The notes under the pieces are model-generated. The model ran no database searches. It was not told where the DNA came from and was given only the letters and a program-made list of their open reading frames with translations. Shown here piece after piece: positions 21,776 to 26,639 of a DNA stretch of 26,639 nt (positions are counted from its first letter, which is position 1; the number at the start of each line of letters is the position of its first letter). The stretch is taken from NCBI GenBank assembly GCA_038521625.1, contig JBCBKP010000040.1:1-26639 (forward strand), written 5' to 3'. Both the position numbers and the translations under genes were made by a program. This DNA comes from JBCBKP01 sp038521625 (GTDB lineage Bacteria > Planctomycetota > Phycisphaerae > Phycisphaerales > UBA1924).

Positions 21776-24700
21776 GCAGTCGGCAGCGAAGGCTGCCCGG
21801 TCTCATCGATCTGTGAATGTCGAGCGCGATGCCGCACAAGGTGGCTCCGCGGGCCGCTATCTCGTAACCCCTACTGCGGTACGGGCCGTCGATGCGATCC
21901 TCACCGAGCTCTCTGCCGGGCGGGGTGGTGCCTGGACAATCACAGGCCCATTCGGAACGGGTAAGTCCGCATTCGCATTGTTTCTGTCTGAGCTGCTGCA
22001 CGCAAGTGATGCGTCCGCGCGCAAGCGTGCTGCGTCCGCTCTCGCTTCATCTGAAGCGGGCGCAACTCGCTCGGAAGAGTGGGCCGGCTCGGCAATGCCG
22101 CGATATCTACCGGCACTGTGCGCTGGGGCTCGCGAGCCACTCGCGGTCGGTTTAGTACGATCTGTGGCGGCTGCAGTTTTGGGCTCGCGGCACAAGCTTC
22201 CGACAAAGATCGCTTCTCGTCTGGGGCGAGCGGAGCGGGCGGCTGTGAAGGGCTCCTCTCTGCAGTCGCACGAACTGATCAGCTTGGTGGAGGACGTCGC
22301 CGCGAGTATCGCCAGTTGTCGCAGTCGAGCCGCAGGCTTGCTGATCGTCATTGACGAGCTTGGCAAGTCGTTGGAGTACGCCGCGGCCGAGCCCGAGATG
22401 TCCGACATCTTCTTGCTGCAGCAGCTCGCGGAAATGGCCTCGCGTAGCGACGGAGCTGTCGCGCTCATAGGTGTGCTTCACCAAGACTTTCGCGCTTACG
22501 CCCATGGCTTACCGCCGGTGGACCGAGCCGAATGGGAGAAGATCCGAGGACGCTTTGAAGACATTGTGTTTGAGGAACCAGCCGAGCAACTGCTCCGCTT
22601 TGTGGCGATGGCCTGGGCCGGCGTTCGGGCCGATAGGGGCCTGAGCTGTAGCAAGAACGTCCTGAGCGCTACGAAGGCATCTGCCGCGCGGCTCTGGGAG
22701 CACGGTCTTGCACCGCAGGGCCTGCGGATCAAGGACGACGGTGAACTCCTCGCGGCGGCAGCGCCGATGCATCCGCTCGTTGCGAGCCTGCTTGGCCCGC
22801 TTTTTAGGCGTTTCGGCCAAAATGAGCGGTCGGCATTCGGGTTCCTGCAGTCGGAGGAACCTTCGGGTTTGCTGGCCTTCTGCCGCCGCCCGGCGTCGCA
22901 CGGGCGTCTGCTGTACGACGCGGTAAATCTGTACGACTACCTGCGTGCTTCACTCGGTGCGACATTGATGCATACTCCCGACGCAAAGCGCTGGGCAGAA
23001 GCCTTTGAGACCGAAGCACGGCTCACGACACTTTCTAGCGACGCCGTAGTTGTGCTACGAACGGTTGCGCTGCTGGGCATCGTATCGCGTTGGTATCCCG
23101 CGCGAGCTACTCACGAGATTCTTGCCTTCGCCCTGTCCGATCGTCTGGATGCGCAGCGCATTGACTCTGCACTTCAAGAGCTTCAAGTGGCGCGGGCGAT
23201 CGTGCACCGGCGTTACAACGACAGCTACGTTGTGTGGGAGGGAAGCGACGTTGACGTAGCCGCCCGTCTCGAGGAGGCACGCTCGCGTCTCGGCCGAACA
23301 GCGACCGCAGCGACGCTGCTTCGGCGCCATGCCGGTTTGCGGCCCGTGCTCGCCCGACGCCACTCGTTTGAGAAGGGCACACTACGCTTCTTCGATGTAT
23401 CGTTCGAGTCCTGGAGCGAGCCCGACGAGAGTGAGCCACTCGAACATGACGGATGCATCGTCGTGCTGCTCGACGCGGCAAAGCGTGGTCGAGCTGATCG
23501 CACGAGAGGTGGGCCTAGAAGACTGTACTGCATTCCTGACGATGCCAGCAGGCTTGACGAGTTTGCACTCGAACTTGCCGCGTTGGACTGGGTGCGCAAA
23601 AACACGCCGGAACTGAACACCGATAGCGCTGGTCGCCGCGAGCTCCACGTCCGGCGGCTTGAAGTCGAACGACTTCTCGATCTTACACTCGACCGCCTTC
23701 TTCGGACCGATGCTGCTAACTGCAGGTGGTATCTCGACGGAGAGATCGTAAGCGTCTCTGGGCCGCGGGAGCTGAACGAGTTGCTGTCGCACATCAGCGA
23801 CGAGACGTTCCATGCCGTGCCGCCCATCGACTGCGAACTTCTGAACCGGAAGGAGTTGTCAAGCGCCGCCGCGAAGGCTCGTAGTACGCTTCTTGCCGCG
23901 ATGATTCAGAATTCAGACAAGCACGAGCTCGGTCTCGTGACTGGCGACCCGCCGGAACGCAGCATGTATCGCTCGGTTCTCAGCGATGAGGGCGGGCTCG
24001 GGCTGCACGTCAGCCGAAGAGATGGCGAAGCCGCGTTTGTGCTCCGCCCGAAAGTCGAAGCTAGCCGGAACATCTACCGGGCCCTTGACCAGGCGATGGA
24101 CGAAGCTGGGGATCAGCGTGTTGGCCTAGATGAACTGTTCCAAGTGCTCGCTCACGAGCCTTTCGGGTTACGGGACGGCGTGGTACCCGTACTGGTCTTT
24201 GCCTACCTGCTCGCCAATGAGTCCGACTTCGCCATCTACAGCGACGGAGTCTTCTGTCGTGAGTGGAGCCCCGCGCTCGCGGCACAGGCAGTCAAGCTAC
24301 CAAGGCAGTTGAGTGTCCGACGACTTCGGGTCAAGGGCGTGCGGGCTCGTGTTTTCGACGAGCTCGCTCGTGCCCTCGAGTTGACCGAGTATCCCGCCGG
24401 TGGTTCAAAGAAAGTCCTGGCTGCCGTACGTCCGCTCATGCGGTTCGCCGCTCAACTACCCGAGCACGCCCGTCTCACCGAAGATCTAGCCGACAGTACT
24501 ATCGCTATTCGCGACGCCCTCGTGAACGCTGTCGAGCCAGAGACGCTGCTATTTGTCGACCTGCCCCAGGCCTGTGGCCTTGACCCGTTCCATGCACGTG
24601 GGCGAAGACGAGACTCTGATGTCACCACGTTCGTCGAGACCGTAAAGCAATCGGTCTCCGAGCTTCGGGATGCACTACCACGGCTGCTTGCCGAGTGTGA

Positions 24701-25238
24701 GGAGGCAATCATGCAAGCCTTTGGCCTACCCGACGACGAGTCCGCCTTTGCCGTCTTGCTCTCTCGCGCTCAAGCGATGTCGGAATGGGCCGTCGAGCCA
24801 GATTTGAAGCTATTCGTACAACGCGTTCTCGCCGGTGACGGCGTAAGCGGTGATACGGCGTTTGGAGTTGCATCGTTGATGGCGGAGAGGCCGGTCGACA
24901 AGTGGCGCGACAGCGATCGGGCAAGATTTGCAGTACGCCTGAAGCAGTTCGCAAGACGCTTTGCGATGTTGGAATCGACGGTGATCGAGCCCAAGTCGGG
25001 TCGCGGTAAGCGACGGTCTGCAGTACGGGTGGCTCTCGTCGCACCCAGTGGAAGACAGATCGATCGCACCCTTCACCTATCCGCGGCTCAGCAGAAGAAG
25101 TCTTCAGCAATTGAAAACAAGCTTCGGAGATCGATATCGAAGGAGGAAGACTCGGCAGCGATCATGGCGGCGCTGTGCGGTCTAATCGCAGACCTAGATG
25201 ATCCTGCGGGCACATCCATGGACGGAGCACCATTATGA
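21762..25238 (+). CDS. Large P-loop ATPase (SspC/BrxC-like) of the modification operon
   Basis: A 1158-aa protein, the largest in the window. Walker A is GPFGTGKS (62-69) and Walker B is LLIVIDELGK (about 190-199). The rest is long, mostly helical, with a recognisable segment PFGLRDGVVPVLVFAYLLANE...IYSDGVF (about 800-825) seen in BrxC/PglY-like and SspC-like ATPases. It would supply ATP-driven DNA remodelling for phosphorothioation or BREX modification. I chose the GTG at 21762, which overlaps the DUF4007 gene by 14 bp and has a strong GGAGGTT ribosome-binding site inside that gene. Its stop overlaps the next start as ATGA. SspC and BrxC cannot be separated by eye. Confidence 0.78.
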   Translation: MTRSKQSAAKAARSHRSVNVERDAAQGGSAGRYLVTPTAVRAVDAILTELSAGRGGAWTITGPFGTGKSAFALFLSELLHASDASARKRAASALASSEAGATRSEEWAGSAMPRYLPALCAGAREPLAVGLVRSVAAAVLGSRHKLPTKIASRLGRAERAAVKGSSLQSHELISLVEDVAASIASCRSRAAGLLIVIDELGKSLEYAAAEPEMSDIFLLQQLAEMASRSDGAVALIGVLHQDFRAYAHGLPPVDRAEWEKIRGRFEDIVFEEPAEQLLRFVAMAWAGVRADRGLSCSKNVLSATKASAARLWEHGLAPQGLRIKDDGELLAAAAPMHPLVASLLGPLFRRFGQNERSAFGFLQSEEPSGLLAFCRRPASHGRLLYDAVNLYDYLRASLGATLMHTPDAKRWAEAFETEARLTTLSSDAVVVLRTVALLGIVSRWYPARATHEILAFALSDRLDAQRIDSALQELQVARAIVHRRYNDSYVVWEGSDVDVAARLEEARSRLGRTATAATLLRRHAGLRPVLARRHSFEKGTLRFFDVSFESWSEPDESEPLEHDGCIVVLLDAAKRGRADRTRGGPRRLYCIPDDASRLDEFALELAALDWVRKNTPELNTDSAGRRELHVRRLEVERLLDLTLDRLLRTDAANCRWYLDGEIVSVSGPRELNELLSHISDETFHAVPPIDCELLNRKELSSAAAKARSTLLAAMIQNSDKHELGLVTGDPPERSMYRSVLSDEGGLGLHVSRRDGEAAFVLRPKVEASRNIYRALDQAMDEAGDQRVGLDELFQVLAHEPFGLRDGVVPVLVFAYLLANESDFAIYSDGVFCREWSPALAAQAVKLPRQLSVRRLRVKGVRARVFDELARALELTEYPAGGSKKVLAAVRPLMRFAAQLPEHARLTEDLADSTIAIRDALVNAVEPETLLFVDLPQACGLDPFHARGRRRDSDVTTFVETVKQSVSELRDALPRLLAECEEAIMQAFGLPDDESAFAVLLSRAQAMSEWAVEPDLKLFVQRVLAGDGVSGDTAFGVASLMAERPVDKWRDSDRARFAVRLKQFARRFAMLESTVIEPKSGRGKRRSAVRVALVAPSGRQIDRTLHLSAAQQKKSSAIENKLRRSISKEEDSAAIMAALCGLIADLDDPAGTSMDGAPL

Positions 25239-26041
25239 CCACACCTGATGATCAGGGACGGCACATCGTCTCGTTGTCTGGTGGTAAGGACAGCACGGCG
25301 CTCGCCATCTATCTGCGAGACAAACTCCCGAAGGTAGAGTATGTCTTTTCGGATACCGACAAGGAGCTTCCGGAGACCTACGACTACCTCGACAAGCTTG
25401 AAGCATACCTCGGCCAAGAGATCGTCCGACTCCGTTCCGAGCAGGGGTTTGACCACTGGCTGAAGATCTATGGCGGGTATCTTCCCTCAGCTCGCATGCG
25501 ATGGTGCACCAAGGTGCTGAAAATCAAACCATTTGAGCAGTACATCGGTGACGACCCCGTGAAGATGTACATCGGGATTCGAGCCGACGAGAATCGGGGA
25601 GGGTACCGCCCGACAAAGCCGAACATCACGCCCGTGTACCCATTTATCGAGGCCGGGTACGATCTCGATGACATCCATCGCATTCTCGATGAAAGCGGGA
25701 TTGGCTTCCCCGAGTACTACTCTTGGCGGTCACGATCAGGCTGTACATTCTGTTTCTATCAACAAAGGCAGGAGTGGGTTGGCCTGAAGGAGAATCATCC
25801 AGAGGCGTTCGAGGAGGCCAAAAAGTACGAGAAGATCGACCCCGACACCGGGAACCGCTACACATGGTCTGAGCGAGAGTCTCTTGAGGAGCTGGAGCAC
25901 CCAGAGCGGATTGCGGAGATCAAGGCCAAGGCAGAGGCGGCTAGGATCAAGCGGGGCTCAGGATCGAAGAAGCTTCTGCATATTCTTGGCCAAGATGATG
26001 ACGACGATTTCGTCGAACCCTGTTCTTTCTGCCATATCTAG
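25235..26041 (+). CDS. PAPS-reductase/DndC-like ATP-pyrophosphatase (SspD/BrxP-like)
   Basis: A 268-aa protein of the phosphoadenosine phosphosulfate reductase fold. The PP-loop SLSGGKDS lies near residues 12-19, and FSDTDKELPET follows as in DndC-type enzymes. Cysteines at 91 (RWCTK), 170 and 173 (CTFC), and 263 and 266 (C-terminal CSFCHI) could hold an iron-sulfur cluster, as in DndC. Such proteins adenylate the DNA backbone and transfer sulfur during phosphorothioation. The setting after DUF4007 and a large ATPase argues against assimilatory sulfate reduction. The ATG at 25235 forms an ATGA overlap with the ATPase stop. A highly acidic stretch (GQDDDDDFVE) precedes the last Cys pair. A cysteine desulfurase (SspA/IscS) must come from elsewhere. 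Confidence 0.86.
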   Translation: MTTPDDQGRHIVSLSGGKDSTALAIYLRDKLPKVEYVFSDTDKELPETYDYLDKLEAYLGQEIVRLRSEQGFDHWLKIYGGYLPSARMRWCTKVLKIKPFEQYIGDDPVKMYIGIRADENRGGYRPTKPNITPVYPFIEAGYDLDDIHRILDESGIGFPEYYSWRSRSGCTFCFYQQRQEWVGLKENHPEAFEEAKKYEKIDPDTGNRYTWSERESLEELEHPERIAEIKAKAEAARIKRGSGSKKLLHILGQDDDDDFVEPCSFCHI

Positions 26042-26050
26042 ACGCATGCC

Positions 26051-26509
26051 ATGAATATTTTTATCGCAGCGCATTCCCAAGAGATGGCAAGAAGCGTCAA
26101 GCGGCAGCTAGAGGCTCTTGGTCACACGGTCGTCGCACGTTGGATCGAGAACGACACCAAGTTTGGCCAGGGTGCCGCTGCTTATTCGTACGACGAACGA
26201 CGGGCGCTTGCCGAGATGGACGAGGCGGATGTCAGAAGATCTGATATGCTCGTTCTTCTTGCGGAAACTGAAGGCAAGCTCGTCCCAGGGGGGAAACACG
26301 TTGAAACCGGTATCGCACTAGGACTCGGGCTTCCCGTTGTTGTCGTCGGACGGCGGGAGAACATTTTCCACTGGCATTCTGGGGTGAAGGTTGTCCAGTC
26401 GATCGACTGCTTGTTCAAGCTGCTCGATGCTCGTACGCGAATCGCTGGCCGGGCCGGAGTTGTCGCGGTGAGCGACAGCGTAGATGAGACCGAAACTGAA
26501 ACACACTAG
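26051..26509 (+). CDS. Nucleoside 2-deoxyribosyltransferase-like protein
   Basis: A 152-aa protein, 9 bp after the PAPS-reductase-like gene. The N-terminal strand-helix MNIFIAAHSQEMARSVKRQLEALGH, the RRSDMLVLL segment (Asp 65) and the GGKHVETGIALGLGLPVVVVG motif with Glu 85 as candidate catalytic nucleophile match the nucleoside 2-deoxyribosyltransferase fold, also shared with TIR-like NAD-cleaving domains. RRENIFHW follows as in many small bacterial and phage members. The last ~25 residues look unrelated to the family. Known members cleave N-glycosidic bonds of deoxynucleosides or nucleotides. In this operon it could be an effector, a nucleotide-pool enzyme or a passenger. The activity here is inferred, not shown. 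Confidence 0.72.
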   Translation: MNIFIAAHSQEMARSVKRQLEALGHTVVARWIENDTKFGQGAAAYSYDERRALAEMDEADVRRSDMLVLLAETEGKLVPGGKHVETGIALGLGLPVVVVGRRENIFHWHSGVKVVQSIDCLFKLLDARTRIAGRAGVVAVSDSVDETETETH

Positions 26510-26639
26510 AGCGGCTCCATAGATAACCCATCGCTGCCAGAACTTGACCTTCGCGGACAGCGAGGGCCAACAACTCGGTCTCGCGCGAATCGAACCAGAC
26601 GAGAGCGGTGGCGGTCGGCCCTGGTACGCAAAGGTCAAG
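26318..26639 (-). CDS. Possible partial membrane protein ORF (open at window edge)
   Basis: A minus-strand frame open from the window edge to a stop at 26318, about 106 codons. It has one hydrophobic stretch (WQRWVIYGAALVCFSFGLIYAV) followed by an acidic SIEQLEQAVDRLDNL helix. It overlaps the better supported deoxyribosyltransferase-like gene by 192 bp tail to tail, so it may be a chance antisense frame: the acidic tail of that gene naturally reads as hydrophobic on the other strand. No true start is visible. Listed at low confidence because codon use is not unreasonable. Confidence 0.2.
   Translation of the reverse strand, partial: LTFAYQGRPPPLSSGSIRARPSCWPSLSAKVKFWQRWVIYGAALVCFSFGLIYAVAHRDNSGPASDSRTSIEQLEQAVDRLDNLHPRMPVENVLPPSDDNNGKPES

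Noticed and set aside
23402..23412. 11-base match to the tRNA-Asn T-arm (GTTCGAGTCCT) inside the large ATPase gene, considered as an attachment site
   Set aside because: Too short, internal to an intact coding region, and the match does not continue to the tRNA 3' end.

Overview
The window is high-GC bacterial DNA, most likely from a planctomycete and probably the Phycisphaerae/Phycisphaerales. Two features suggest this: a tandem set of membrane proteins that begin with a 'CxxCGYxLxGL...CPECG' zinc ribbon, and a secreted protein ending in a GC-type dockerin-like tail. Both are known to me mainly from that group. This placement is inference. No rRNA or other phylogenetic marker is present.

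Layout. (1) 1-1323: the tails of two convergent PilT-type ATPase genes, whose last 48 coding bases form an exact inverted repeat. (2) 1489-3266: a divergent pair, glycerate 2-kinase (-) and a Bcp-type peroxiredoxin (+). (3) 3248-9164 (-): a translationally coupled four-gene DNA-repair operon made of MBL-fold exonuclease, ATP-dependent DNA ligase, Lhr-type helicase and PdeM-type metallophosphoesterase. (4) 9246-11378 (+): a SOUL haem-binding protein and a class I photolyase/cryptochrome, so repair genes span about 8 kb. (5) 11395-14160 (+): three zinc-ribbon membrane paralogues and a small hydrophobic ORF. (6) 14079-15542 (-): a secreted alpha/beta hydrolase. (7) 15613-19269 (+): a ChlI/RavA-like AAA+ ATPase, a small Cys-rich membrane protein and a VWA/MIDAS protein, a probable chelatase-like pair. 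(8) 19294-20073 (-): a secreted dockerin-tailed protein. (9) 20381-20493: tRNA-Asn(GTT) with its own promoter and a strong intrinsic terminator.

Downstream of the tRNA the composition becomes clearly less GC-rich and codon use changes. This looks like an acquired defence island running off the right edge. Its operon (20813-26509, +) encodes a DUF4007 protein, a 1158-aa P-loop ATPase, a PAPS-reductase/DndC-like ATP-pyrophosphatase and a nucleoside 2-deoxyribosyltransferase-like protein. The first three match the SspB-SspC-SspD DNA phosphorothioation core, and similar parts also occur in type 4 BREX. The fourth is not a standard member of the system as I know it. It may be an accessory nucleotide-processing or effector enzyme, and it is the most interesting item in the window.

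Several genes, including the first gene of the island, have a TAnnnT hexamer ending 5-7 bases before the start codon. This suggests leaderless transcription is common here.
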